A stretch of 64,000 bases of DNA from Hufsiella ginkgonis (GTDB taxonomy: Bacteria > Bacteroidota > Bacteroidia > Sphingobacteriales > Sphingobacteriaceae). Positions 1-7,311 of this stretch are shown piece after piece (positions within the stretch are counted from its first letter, which is position 1; every line of letters begins with the position of its first letter). The DNA is taken from contig NZ_WVHS01000004.1 of NCBI RefSeq assembly GCF_009834915.1, positions 248,001 through 312,000 on the forward strand, written 5' to 3'. A program made the translations under genes and the position numbers. The notes under the pieces were generated by a model. The model saw only the letters and a program-made list of their open reading frames with translations. It was not told the origin of the DNA and searched no databases.

Positions 1-284
1 CGGTCGCCTTCCGGTCTTTTCGGGTTGGCCGGGTTTTGTACCGGTCGATAGTTAATGGCCTCGCATACCCAAACGCGTCCTTTCTCGTCGATATCGATAT
101 TGGTGGGGTTCAGCAATAATGGTTCGGCGGCGAACACTTTTACTTCGAGACCGGGCGCCGCTTCGAGCCCCGAGGCGGCATCGTCAGGGTAATAAAACCG
201 ATACGCGCTGAACGCCAGTACGGCGCCTGTAAAAACGGTTAACATCGGGAACCTGCCTCGCAGGAGCTTTTTAATAGTAGGCAT
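1..284 (-). CDS. PVC-type heme-binding/dehydrogenase-like protein, N-terminal part (cut by window edge)
   Basis: Open reading frame on the minus strand from an ATG at 284-282 that runs off the window at base 1, so only about 94 residues are visible. The protein begins MPTIKKLLRGRFP, has one hydrophobic stretch (about residues 14-27, signal anchor or signal peptide), and then a segment with 'KVFAAEPLLLNPTNIDID', 'GRVWVCEAINYRP'. That pattern (A-E-P-L-L-x-N-P-T-x-I-D-x-D, then GR-x-W-V-x-E-x-x-x-Y) is the start of the TIGR02604 membrane-bound dehydrogenase domain of PVC-type proteins, which usually carry a C-terminal cytochrome c motif; that part is outside the window. It lies 57 bases after the FAD oxidoreductase on the same strand, so the two may be co-transcribed. 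The family call rests on the N-terminal motif only. Confidence 0.7.
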   Translation of the reverse strand, partial: MPTIKKLLRGRFPMLTVFTGAVLAFSAYRFYYPDDAASGLEAAPGLEVKVFAAEPLLLNPTNIDIDEKGRVWVCEAINYRPVQNPANPKRPEGD

Positions 285-341
285 AAGGATTGGTTAGTTG
301 ATCAAATGTATAACAGATGGCTGGTATATACTATAAGCATG

Positions 342-1991
342 CTATTTTAGTTCGAGTACCATCTTATCCTGCAGCAATCGCTTTTTCAGCGCCTCGTAAT
401 CGATGTCCTGTACCGCTTTGCGGGAATCGATGGCTTGTGCTGCGGCGGTGGCTGCGCTTTGTCCAAGGATCATAAACACCGGTTCCATGCGCATAGAGCC
501 ATAGGCGATGTGGGAGCTGGACATACAAACGGGCACGAGCAGGTTCTGGCACTCTTCCTTTTTTGGCACCAGGGAACCGTAAGCGACCTGGTAAGGGTTA
601 TGGGGATCCACCCCGATATCGCCTTCGTTCTGCACAAAGCCGTCCGGTTTTATGTAGCGCTGGGCGTTGTGCGAGTCGAGGGTGTAGGATCCCATGCCGA
701 TGGATTGCGGAACGGGACGTTTGCCCAGCACCTCGTTCTCGGTCATCACGTACGAGCCGATCATCCTGCGCGCTTCCCGCACGTAGATCTGGTGAGGCCA
801 GTTGCCGTTATCGGTAAATTCGTCTTTGGCAAGGCCCCATGTCTTCATTTCGCCTTGTACGTCGGCGGGTACGCGCGGGTCATTGGCGATAAAGTACATC
901 AACCCTTTCTGGTAGGTTTCGTGCGCTTTCAGGATCGCTTTGCGGCGGGCGTAAGACGCTTCCGGGTAATCATAGTTTGCCCCGATAAAGTCGGTACTGA
1001 AGGGCCCGTGGTTGTTGGTATCCGTCTTTTTATTGGGGATCGGGTCAAATTTTTTAAAGGTTTCGCGCCAGCCGCTGTTAAACACACGCAGCAAGAGCTC
1101 GTATTGTTTAGGGTCATATCCCGCGGGTTTGGGGAACGGCACGCGGTTACCCGCGTTGTTGGTGAGGCATAGCCGATAGCAATAAGCCTGGATGCGGTGG
1201 TCGCCTTCGCCTCTTTTACCCGGGTCTTTGGCAGAAACGTTGGGCAATAACCCGCTTGCCGGCTTACCGGGTACCAGGTAAGGACTTATGTCCATTTTAA
1301 AATGGTGGCCGTGATGCAGGATGCCTGCCTGGACGCCGTTCCATTCCTCGCCATACACGCTGTTGGCCTCGCGGCCCACATGGTATTTTACGCCCGCAGC
1401 CGCCATCAGGTCGCCCTCGTAGGTAGCGTCGACGAACATTTTGCCGGTATAAGTTTTCCCGCTAAGGGTGGTAATGGAAATGATGCGGCCAGCCGCCTTC
1501 TTAACCCCGGAAACACGGTTCAGCCATTCGTTGCGGGCCACCCGGATATGATATTTGTTTACAAAATCTTCGAAGATCTTTTCCGCTGCATGAGGCTCAA
1601 AGATCCACATGGTACGCTGGCTGCCATCTATGGCCGGGGTGCCCTGCCCTTTGTTGCCATACTCCGCCTTTGGCTGCCATTTCCATGCGCTATTTTCTTC
1701 ATAGTGAGCATATACCTGCTGGTAAAATTCCCGTGAAAGGCCGCCGATCACCTGTTTGTTGCCGGTGTCGGTAAACCCTAACCCGCCGGCAGAGAGCCCG
1801 CCAAGGTGTTTGTCTGGCGATACCACGATCACGCTCTTTCCCATTCTTACCAGCTGCACCGCGGCGGTGATCGCCGCTGAAGTACCGCCATAAATGACCA
1901 CGTCAGCGGTTAGCGGTTGTTTTACCTGTTTTCCGCTTACCTGGAGAAACAACATCGCCGTAAGGCTGCACAATAAGAGTAATCGTTTCAT
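342..1991 (-). CDS. Secreted FAD-dependent oxidoreductase
   Basis: 549 residues with a signal peptide (MKRLLLLCSLTAMLFLQVSG). A Rossmann dinucleotide-binding motif sits at residues 31-44 (VVIYGGTSAAITAA), followed by LGGLSAGGLGFTDTG (63-77), which is typical of the FAD_oxidored family (PF12831) found in many Bacteroidota and Planctomycetota and often annotated simply as FAD-dependent oxidoreductase. A second FAD-contact segment (FVDATYEGDLMAAAG) is near residue 190, and the C-terminal part carries the G-Q-S-A-A-T-A-A-A helix. The substrate is unknown. The next gene downstream on the same strand is a PVC-type dehydrogenase-like protein, which suggests an exported sugar or polyol oxidation function, but that is inference. 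The start is the only Met in front of the hydrophobic leader. Confidence 0.88.
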   Translation of the reverse strand: MKRLLLLCSLTAMLFLQVSGKQVKQPLTADVVIYGGTSAAITAAVQLVRMGKSVIVVSPDKHLGGLSAGGLGFTDTGNKQVIGGLSREFYQQVYAHYEENSAWKWQPKAEYGNKGQGTPAIDGSQRTMWIFEPHAAEKIFEDFVNKYHIRVARNEWLNRVSGVKKAAGRIISITTLSGKTYTGKMFVDATYEGDLMAAAGVKYHVGREANSVYGEEWNGVQAGILHHGHHFKMDISPYLVPGKPASGLLPNVSAKDPGKRGEGDHRIQAYCYRLCLTNNAGNRVPFPKPAGYDPKQYELLLRVFNSGWRETFKKFDPIPNKKTDTNNHGPFSTDFIGANYDYPEASYARRKAILKAHETYQKGLMYFIANDPRVPADVQGEMKTWGLAKDEFTDNGNWPHQIYVREARRMIGSYVMTENEVLGKRPVPQSIGMGSYTLDSHNAQRYIKPDGFVQNEGDIGVDPHNPYQVAYGSLVPKKEECQNLLVPVCMSSSHIAYGSMRMEPVFMILGQSAATAAAQAIDSRKAVQDIDYEALKKRLLQDKMVLELK

Positions 1992-2121
1992 TGACAGTAT
2001 TTTGGTTAGTAGCTGGCGCCTTGCTAATATGGGTAAATTTGAAGATTTATACAGGTAAAATTGAATTTCTGTATTGTAGGGTCACGATACCCGCTATCGG
2101 CACCGCCAGTTGATGCCATCC

Positions 2122-2301
2122 TTAGTCATATTTATTTTCGCAAGGCTCACCTGCCTGCCCGTACATCTGCGGAACCGTAAACAGGATATTTAACAGCTGC
2201 AGGGCGGCAATCTCCGGCTTTTCGCTGAGGTGCCACATCAGCATTTCCGGAGGTACGGCTGTTCCGGCACTCAGCGGCGCACATGGATGGTCCTTACCAG
2301 G
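2122..2301 (-). pseudogene. C-terminal remnant of an unidentified protein (minus strand)
   Basis: Minus-strand reading frame with protein-like composition, ending in TAA at 2124-2122 and containing 'PPEMLMWHLSEKPEIAALQ' followed by LLNILFTVPQMYGQ. There is no plausible start: the frame is closed upstream at 2304-2302. A neighbouring frame continues with AISNLVRTIHVRR over about 2268-2312, which suggests one frameshift in a decayed gene. I do not recognise the family with confidence. The amphipathic helix-like ending would fit an enzyme C-terminus, but no function is assigned. Confidence 0.4.
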
Positions 2302-2305
2302 TTAG

Positions 2306-2419
2306 AGATCGCATCAGGAGGCCGACGTCAATGGGCCGCATACGCTGGAAATTATCCCGCAGGGGGGCGGGCCTATACCTATCGAATACTTCGAGGTGTT
2401 CGAACCGGGATTGAAATAA
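2306..2419 (+). pseudogene. C-terminal remnant of an unidentified secreted-type protein (plus strand)
   Basis: Plus-strand frame opened by a stop at 2303-2305 and closed by TAA at 2417-2419. It reads EADVNGPHTLEIIPQ, then a glycine run, then PIPIEYFEVFEPGLK and stop. The G-P-H-T-L-E-I and I-E-x-F-E-V-F-E-P pattern resembles the last beta-strands of carbohydrate-binding or jelly-roll domains. No start codon or upstream domain remains. It overlaps the minus-strand remnant end by a few bases, so at least one of the two has been truncated or rearranged. Confidence 0.35.
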
Positions 2420-2448
2420 CCGGGGTTAGCCGGCTAAAAACTTCCCGC

Positions 2449-2682
2449 TCATGGGAAAATATTCTCCGTATTCCGGTAACCCTGGACGGTATTGCTGTAC
2501 CAGTCGCTGTAAGCGGTACCCCCGGAATTTACCCAGGCACCAAACTTCAGGTAAGCGTTATTGATATTTACCGACTCACAGGGGTAGTTAAATCCGGCAG
2601 CAGGAATATCCAGCGCCCAGGGGAAACGGTCTGACGAAAGATAATATACGTCCACCTTATCCCCCCGTATGGGCGGCGTCAT
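2449..2682 (-). pseudogene. C-terminal fragment of a LruC-domain (DUF4842) protein
   Basis: Minus-strand frame of 77 residues ending at TGA 2451-2449. It contains FPWALDIPAAGFNYP, INNAYLKFGAWVNSGG, and the ending DWYSNTVQGYRNTENIFP. The K/N-x-A-Y-L-x-F-x-x-W-x-x-S-G-G-x-x-x-x-D-W-Y and G-Y-R-N end is the hallmark of the C-terminus of LruC-domain/DUF4842 surface proteins of Bacteroidota, which are normally several hundred residues long. The upstream part is missing: the frame stays open a little further but does not look like the family, and it runs into the SRPBCC gene. I therefore treat it as a truncated remnant rather than a small gene. Confidence 0.55.
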
Positions 2683-2752
2683 CCTTCGCCTTAACCAGCA
2701 GGTAGCGATAGCAGCAGCACAAAAACAGGGAATAAGGGAAACGGTATCCTTC

Positions 2753-3181
2753 TTACGCCTGCGCTTCCGTATATCTCTTAAAGTTATCCAGGATAGATTG
2801 CCAGCCGGCCTTTTGCATCTCTACGGAGTGCTGAGTTTCCGCGTCGAAGATTTCGGTTACTTTGGTGCCATCGCCCTCCGGGGTAAAGGTTACGCTAACT
2901 TTCCGGCCATCGGCCATGCTGTAGGCAATGCTTTTATGTTCTACCACCTCGTCATATACCCCGGAAAAATCAAAGCTGAAGCTGCCGTCTTTTGCCGCCA
3001 TTGTCGATAGGAATTTTCCGCCGGTGCGCAGGTCGTTTTCCGCGTGCGGGGTATGCCAGTCGTCGGAAGCGCTGTTCCATTTCTTAATGTGTTCGGGTTC
3101 TCCCCAGATCTCCCAAACTTTTTCTACCGGTGCGTTAACGGTTGACTCTACGGTGATAGCGGTTTTTCCTGTTGTTTCCAT
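2753..3181 (-). CDS. SRPBCC (AHSA1-like, START/Bet v 1 fold) family protein
   Basis: 142 residues from METTGKTAITVESTVNAP. The N-terminal strand pattern V-x-S-T-V-N-A-P-V-E-K-V-W-E-I-W, followed by H-I-K-K-W-N and the final helix AGWQSILDNFKRYTEA, is typical of the AHSA1-like polyketide-cyclase/START fold, a ligand-binding cavity protein. The substrate is unknown. An in-frame TTG ten codons upstream is unlikely to be the start because it lies inside an exact TAnnTTTG -7 element (3209-3216 on this strand). The gene sits in the degraded region and its 3' end abuts the LruC remnant, but it is itself intact. Confidence 0.85.
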   Translation of the reverse strand: METTGKTAITVESTVNAPVEKVWEIWGEPEHIKKWNSASDDWHTPHAENDLRTGGKFLSTMAAKDGSFSFDFSGVYDEVVEHKSIAYSMADGRKVSVTFTPEGDGTKVTEIFDAETQHSVEMQKAGWQSILDNFKRYTEAQA

Positions 3182-3208
3182 GTTGATCAATTGTTGCTTT
3201 AGTTTATA

Positions 3209-3216
3209 CAAACATA
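3209..3216 (-). promoter_or_regulatory. Bacteroidota -7 promoter element TATGTTTG for the SRPBCC gene
   Basis: Read on the minus strand the bases are TATGTTTG, an exact match to TAnnTTTG. It lies 27 bases upstream of the chosen ATG. No clear TTG -33 element at 19-21 bases was found. Confidence 0.5.
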
Positions 3217-3427
3217 CTCGTATCCGCAGAATCGCAGCATATCCCGGAACGACAAAATGCGGGATGATTGCGACAAATGATGTGAACGGGCTTCCCTGAA
3301 CCCCGTAGGATGAAATATTTGCAGGATCGTGTTGATTAGATGGACCGAACCCGGCAGGGTGGCCGGGATTATCTCATTTAATGCTGGTTCTTTCCGTCCT
3401 GTTATCCTAACGGTGTCTGCCAGCCGG

Positions 3428-3547
3428 CTAACTCATGTGTGCAAACTCCCCGAAGGAGATCACGGGGTAGCCTAACATCACGCGGTCGGGACGCGCGGAG
3501 ATCTTACCGCGGCAGAAAGAAGGATCAAGCGTAAAAACGAAGATCGG
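3428..3547 (-). pseudogene. Fragment of an alpha/beta-hydrolase (acetyl-xylan-esterase/BD-FAE-like)
   Basis: Minus-strand frame between the stop codon of the luciferase-like oxidoreductase (3550-3548, same frame) and TAG 3430-3428. It reads PIFVFTLDPSFCRGK and ARPDRVMLGYPVISFGEFAH. The R-P-D-x-x-x-L-x-Y-P-V-I-S-F segment matches the region preceding the acid loop of BD-FAE/acetyl-esterase type alpha/beta hydrolases. Neither the serine nucleophile motif nor the catalytic His region is present, so this is a short internal fragment of a lost gene. The rest of the 3182-3547 interval (3217-3427) shows nothing I can identify. Confidence 0.4.
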
Positions 3548-4579
3548 CTACGCACCTAATTCCTTCCTCACTATCGGCGCTACTTCCGTTCCAAACAGCT
3601 CGATCGACCGCATTACCTTGCTATGCGGAATGCTGCCGTTCATCACCTGCGCCAGGAACCGCGTATTTTTAAACAGTCCATGCATGTAAATGATCTTTTC
3701 GGCCACCTGCTCTGCGGTGCCAACCATTAATGGGCCGCTGGTACGCAGGTACTCGAACTGCTGCCTGGTAAGCGGCGACCAGCCTCTTTCCCTGCCTACG
3801 CGGTTCATCACGGTTTCGTACGACGGGTAGAACTCCGTTACCGCCTGCTGCGGGTCGGCTGCGAGGTAACAATGCACGTTGATGGCCAGCTGCAGTTTTC
3901 CCGGGTCGTGTCCTGCGTCGGCCGCCGACTGCCGGTAAAGGTTCACGAATGGGATGAATTGGTCCGGCTGGCCGCCAAGGATGGCCAGTGTCATAGGCAG
4001 GTTCATTTTCCCTGCCCTCACGGCCGAGCCCGGCGTTCCTCCTACCGCAAGCCAAATGGGAATTTCCGGCTGTAACGGCCGCGGGTATACGCCCAGGTTA
4101 CGAATGGGAGCACGGTGTTTCCCTTGCCAGTTTACGATCTCGTTCCTGTTGATATTTAACAGGAGGTCCAGCTTTTCGGTAAACAGGTCGTTGTAATCGT
4201 CGAGGTTATACCCGAACAGCGGAAACGACTCGATAAACGATCCGCGGCCGGCCATGATCTCCGCCCTTCCGTTGGAAGCAAGGTCTAAAGAAGCGAAATT
4301 CTGGAACGTACGCACCGGGTCGGCGGAGCTTAACACGGTGACGGAGCTCGACAAACGGATACGACGTGTAGCGCCAGCCGCCGCAGCCAGCACCACCTCG
4401 GGCGCCGAGATCACGTAATCAGGCCGGTGATGTTCTCCCAGGGCGTACACATCGAGACCGATCTCGTCGGCCAGTTTAATTTCCTCCAACAGGTCTTGTA
4501 TGCGCCGGTGCGCATTTACCGCCTTCCCTGCTACGTGGTCGGGGACTATTTCACCAAAGCTGCTGATACCTAATTCCAT
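3548..4579 (-). CDS. LLM-class flavin-dependent oxidoreductase (luciferase-like)
   Basis: 343 residues covering the whole bacterial-luciferase-like TIM barrel (PF00296): start MELGISSFGEIVPD, ALGEHHRPDYVISAPEVVLA near residue 46, TVLSSADPVRTFQNFASLDLASNGR near 80-105, and AGRGSF just after. The H-H in GEHHRPDY and the D-L-x-S-x-G-R segment are common in the family. The likely cofactor is FMN with reduced flavin supplied by a reductase; the substrate is unknown. It is a single gene, separated from the divergent VOC gene by about 160 bases, and its 3' end is directly followed in the same frame by an esterase remnant. Confidence 0.88.
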   Translation of the reverse strand: MELGISSFGEIVPDHVAGKAVNAHRRIQDLLEEIKLADEIGLDVYALGEHHRPDYVISAPEVVLAAAAGATRRIRLSSSVTVLSSADPVRTFQNFASLDLASNGRAEIMAGRGSFIESFPLFGYNLDDYNDLFTEKLDLLLNINRNEIVNWQGKHRAPIRNLGVYPRPLQPEIPIWLAVGGTPGSAVRAGKMNLPMTLAILGGQPDQFIPFVNLYRQSAADAGHDPGKLQLAINVHCYLAADPQQAVTEFYPSYETVMNRVGRERGWSPLTRQQFEYLRTSGPLMVGTAEQVAEKIIYMHGLFKNTRFLAQVMNGSIPHSKVMRSIELFGTEVAPIVRKELGA

Positions 4580-4740
4580 AAGTTATTAACAATTATATGC
4601 CTGATTGCTGCCACCGGAACGTGGAAAAACAACCAGGGTGAAAAGGACGCAATTTATCAACAATCGCATCCTTAATTGTGTCTTTATGGTAAATTTCTAA
4701 GGCGAGTTATCCTATCTTTACCTCACTAACAACAAATAAC

Positions 4741-5121
4741 ATGGAAATTCCAAAAGGACACCAGTCGGTAATGCCCTACCTGATGCTAAACAATGCCACC
4801 GGTTTTATCGATTTTACAGGGAAAGTGTTCGGCGCAATAGTCATTAACGAGGTTAAACGCGACGATCAAACCACGTACATGCATGCGGAGGTCGAGATCA
4901 GCGGCTCGACCATCATGTTTTGCGATGCGTCCGACGACTGGCCGCCCGTACCGGCCAGCTTGTTCGTATACGTAGAAAACGCGGATCACAGCTATGAAAG
5001 CGCACTCGCAAACGGCGCCGTTTCAATAATGGGTCTGAGCGATCAAAACTACGGAAGGACGTGCGGGGTAACCGATCCCTTCGGCAATACCTGGTGGATC
5101 ACATCGGTGGCCGCTGGCTAG
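4741..5121 (+). CDS. VOC family protein (PhnB-like glyoxalase/bleomycin-resistance fold)
   Basis: 126 residues. The start HQSVMPYLMLNNATGFIDFTGKVFGA is the usual PhnB-type beginning, followed by HAEVEISGSTIMFCDASDDW and the C-terminal D-P-F-G-N-T-W-W-I strand. The fold is two beta-alpha-beta-beta-beta modules, often metal-binding. Members range from dioxygenases to resistance proteins, so no reaction is assigned. The usual family phrase is D-P-F-G-H-x-W, and here N replaces H. A promoter-like TATCTTTA lies at 4713-4720, 20 bases before the ATG. Confidence 0.82.
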   Translation: MEIPKGHQSVMPYLMLNNATGFIDFTGKVFGAIVINEVKRDDQTTYMHAEVEISGSTIMFCDASDDWPPVPASLFVYVENADHSYESALANGAVSIMGLSDQNYGRTCGVTDPFGNTWWITSVAAG

Positions 5122-5186
5122 GTAAGAGGTGTACCAGAAGGAAGATCACTTAACAGGGCGCCAAATTTAGCCGCAGGCCGTTATTG

Positions 5187-5885
5187 CTACCCCTCATCAT
5201 CATACCTGTCATTCCGCCAGGGGTACGCGGTATTCGAATAGCCGCGTTCTTCCCAGAATCCCTTTTCGTCGGCATTCATAAACCTGATGCGTTTGATCCA
5301 TTTTGAGCCTTTCCAGGCGTAAAGCTGGGGCGTGATCATCCGCACAGGGCCGCCGTGTTCGCGTTCCAGGGGCTTTCCTTCGAAGGTGTGGACCAGCAAT
5401 ACATCAGGTTTAAGGGCCTCTTCCAACGAAATATTGGTGGTATAGGTATCGTACCCATAGCATAAGAGGTGGGTGGCGGTATCTTTGGGCTGCACCAATG
5501 CGGCGATATCCAGCAGCCGCACCCCCCGCCAGCGCATATTAAGCTTTGACCAGGTGGTAACGCAATGAAAGTCAGAAACATCGTCAGTTTGCGGCATCTC
5601 CATAAACTCGTTCCAGGTGAGGCGGACGGGGTTCTCTACTTCGCCATCTACCATGAGCCGCCAGCGGCCCAAACCAATTTCCGGCTGGTAGCCGAGATCG
5701 AGCACCGGCCATTTGCTGGTGGCGGTTTGCCCGATGGGCAGCTGCGGCATTCCATGCCTGTTTTCCGGTCCCGAACCCCTGGGCTTGTCGTCCGCAACAG
5801 ACGGGGTTAACCGCATTTTTTCTTCGAACCTGGCACGCAGTTTCATCCGCGATTCAATGATCTTCTCTTGGCTGACCTTGCTCAT
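5187..5885 (-). CDS. Sulfite-oxidase-like molybdopterin oxidoreductase
   Basis: 232 residues forming one oxidoreductase molybdopterin-binding domain (PF00174). The motif DFHCVTTWS carries the Mo-ligating Cys108. WRGVRLLDIA (119-128), HTFEGKPLEREHGGPVRMITPQLYAWKGSKWIKRI and the C-terminal GFWEERGYSNTAYPW are characteristic of the sulfite oxidase/YedY group. There is no signal peptide or Tat motif at the N-terminus, so the protein appears cytoplasmic, unlike YedY (MsrP). The substrate is unknown. It lies 89 bases downstream of the aldo/keto reductase on the same strand, with a hairpin between them. Confidence 0.9.
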   Translation of the reverse strand: MSKVSQEKIIESRMKLRARFEEKMRLTPSVADDKPRGSGPENRHGMPQLPIGQTATSKWPVLDLGYQPEIGLGRWRLMVDGEVENPVRLTWNEFMEMPQTDDVSDFHCVTTWSKLNMRWRGVRLLDIAALVQPKDTATHLLCYGYDTYTTNISLEEALKPDVLLVHTFEGKPLEREHGGPVRMITPQLYAWKGSKWIKRIRFMNADEKGFWEERGYSNTAYPWRNDRYDDEG

Positions 5886-5902
5886 ACGCGCTTGGGTTAG
5901 AC

Positions 5903-5965
5903 GTACGTTTGACGTTACCGATCCTGTTTTAAGTATTTTGCAGGAACGTACAACGTCAAACGCAC
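5903..5965 (-). terminator. Inverted repeat of the ACGTCAAACGT type, putative terminator after the aldo/keto reductase
   Basis: Arms GTACGTTTGACGTT (5903-5916) and AACGTCAAACGCAC (5952-5965) match at 13 of 14 positions. The one mismatch becomes a G.U pair only in minus-strand RNA, the strand on which the flanking genes are read. There is no clear U-tract. Similar ACGTT/AACGTC words recur at 63870-64000. Confidence 0.5.
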
Positions 5966-5974
5966 AACGCCATC

Positions 5975-7000
5975 TTAGTTATTTTTCCGGTCTGCGCCCT
6001 GTCGCTCAATCATCCAGGCGGGATATTCCGCCGGGAGCTTACTCACCTCATCCAGCTGCTGAAGCTCTTCGGGGGTAAAGGTCACACTTACCGCTCCGAG
6101 GTTATCCTCCAGCTGTTCCGGTTTTTTCGCGCCGATGATCACCGTGGTTACCACTTCCTGGTGCAACAACCAGGCCAGGGCGAGTTGGGGCACGGTAGCA
6201 CCCTTTTCGTTCGCCATGGTTTGCAGCACATCCACTGCATTAAATGCACGGTCTTTATTCACCGGGGGGAAGTCGAACGTAGCCCGCCGCGAGCCGGCTT
6301 CCGCTTCGCCCGACCGGTTGAATTTGCCGCTGAGCAGGCCGCCGGCAAGCGGGCTCCAGACCATCAAACCCACCTGCTGATCGGTAAGCATGGGTACGAT
6401 ATCGCGTTCCAGGTCGCGGCCAGCAAGCGTGTAATAGGATTGCAGCGATACGAATTTCGCCTTACGGTTATACGTAGAATAGCTGAGTGCCTTCATCATC
6501 TGCCAGGCGCTCAGGTTGCTGGCGCCGATGTAGCGCACCTTGCCGGCCTGCACCAGGGCATCGAGCGCATCCACGGTATCTTCTATAGGCGTGAGCGCGT
6601 CATATCCGTGGATCTGGTAAAGATCGATATAGTCGGTACCCAGACGTTTCAGGCTGGCATCTACCTGCGTAAAGATGTGCTTGCGCGAGAGACCGACCTG
6701 GTTCGGGCCATCACCCATCTTGCCGCGTACCTTGGTGGCGATCACGAGGTCGTCGCGATCGAGGCCCAGGTTGCGGATGGCTTTCCCGGTAAGCTCTTCT
6801 GATAATCCCTCGGAGTATACATTAGCCGTATCAATAAAATTGATGCCGGCATCGACCGCCTTTTTCATTAGCTGATCCACGGGTTCCTGCTGCAGGTCGC
6901 CGATTTGGGTCCAGATCCCGCCCTTGCCGCCAAAGGTCATGGTACCAAGACAAAGCTCAGATACCTTGAGGCCCGTATTGCCTAATAGGTTGTATTTCAT
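5975..7000 (-). CDS. Aldo/keto reductase
   Basis: 341 residues, full-length AKR (beta/alpha)8 barrel. The catalytic tetrad is visible as Asp57 (NFIDTANVY), Tyr62, Lys90 (VIATKVRG) and His131 (LYQIHGYD). The NADPH-binding end has WSPLAGGLLSGKF and the later IIGAKKPEQLEDNLGAV. It most resembles the tas/YajO-type group that reduces aldehydes and ketones; the substrate is not predictable. A hairpin follows the gene. It starts about 50 bases from the divergent signal-peptide remnant at 7049. Confidence 0.9.
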   Translation of the reverse strand: MKYNLLGNTGLKVSELCLGTMTFGGKGGIWTQIGDLQQEPVDQLMKKAVDAGINFIDTANVYSEGLSEELTGKAIRNLGLDRDDLVIATKVRGKMGDGPNQVGLSRKHIFTQVDASLKRLGTDYIDLYQIHGYDALTPIEDTVDALDALVQAGKVRYIGASNLSAWQMMKALSYSTYNRKAKFVSLQSYYTLAGRDLERDIVPMLTDQQVGLMVWSPLAGGLLSGKFNRSGEAEAGSRRATFDFPPVNKDRAFNAVDVLQTMANEKGATVPQLALAWLLHQEVVTTVIIGAKKPEQLEDNLGAVSVTFTPEELQQLDEVSKLPAEYPAWMIERQGADRKNN

Positions 7001-7036
7001 GATGATCGTGATTTAGTGCAATTTTAGGAAATATCC

Positions 7037-7263
7037 CTATCTTTCAGCATGAAGCTACCCGTCGGGGTGTCTGTTTGCCGTCATTTTTCTCATCTTCCCG
7101 TACGCAGGCGCCAAAGCGCAGTATCCTGCCGGCGAAAGTGCGCACATGGTGTTCCGGGGCCATGGCCGGTTGCCGAGCTTTCCATTAAAAAAAACACTTG
7201 ACCGTGGTGTTCGAAGGCGGCTATATGCCGGTGCGACCGGAACACGGCGTTTGGCGGCGCTAA
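7037..7263 (+). pseudogene. Decayed 5' end of a secreted-protein gene with its promoter
   Basis: The stretch CTATCTTTCAGCATGAA (7037-7053) nearly duplicates the promoter/start of the intact gene at 7312 (16 of 17 bases). From ATG 7049 the frame reads MKLPVGV and then, after a one-base shift, LFAVIFLIFPYAGAKAQYP, a good signal peptide with an A-K-A/Q cleavage site. Beyond it the frames are broken; a third frame gives LTVVFEGGYMPVRPEHGVW and stop at about 7261. I read this as the 5' remnant of a gene, possibly a duplicated neighbour. It accounts for most of the 310-base gap between 7000 and 7312. Confidence 0.45.
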
Positions 7264-7299
7264 CTATCCGTGAAAAACGATCAATAAGGCCATTAATTA

Positions 7300-7311
7300 C
7301 TATCTTTCGGC
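7300..7311 (+). promoter_or_regulatory. Promoter -7 element abutting the start codon (probable leaderless mRNA)
   Basis: TATCTTTC at 7301-7308 matches TAnnTTTG at seven of eight positions and ends three bases before the ATG at 7312. If it is used, transcription would begin at or next to the start codon. The same arrangement is present at 7038-7048 in front of the remnant. Confidence 0.45.

Noticed and set aside
435-1172. Long plus-strand open frame (245 codons) opposite the FAD oxidoreductase
   Set aside because: Antisense shadow of a well-supported gene; no family resemblance and His/Val-rich composition typical of reverse-frame translation.
2230-2634. Plus-strand open frame of 134 codons in the degraded region
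   Set aside because: Its frame disagrees with both recognisable remnants on this stretch and gives no family-like segments.
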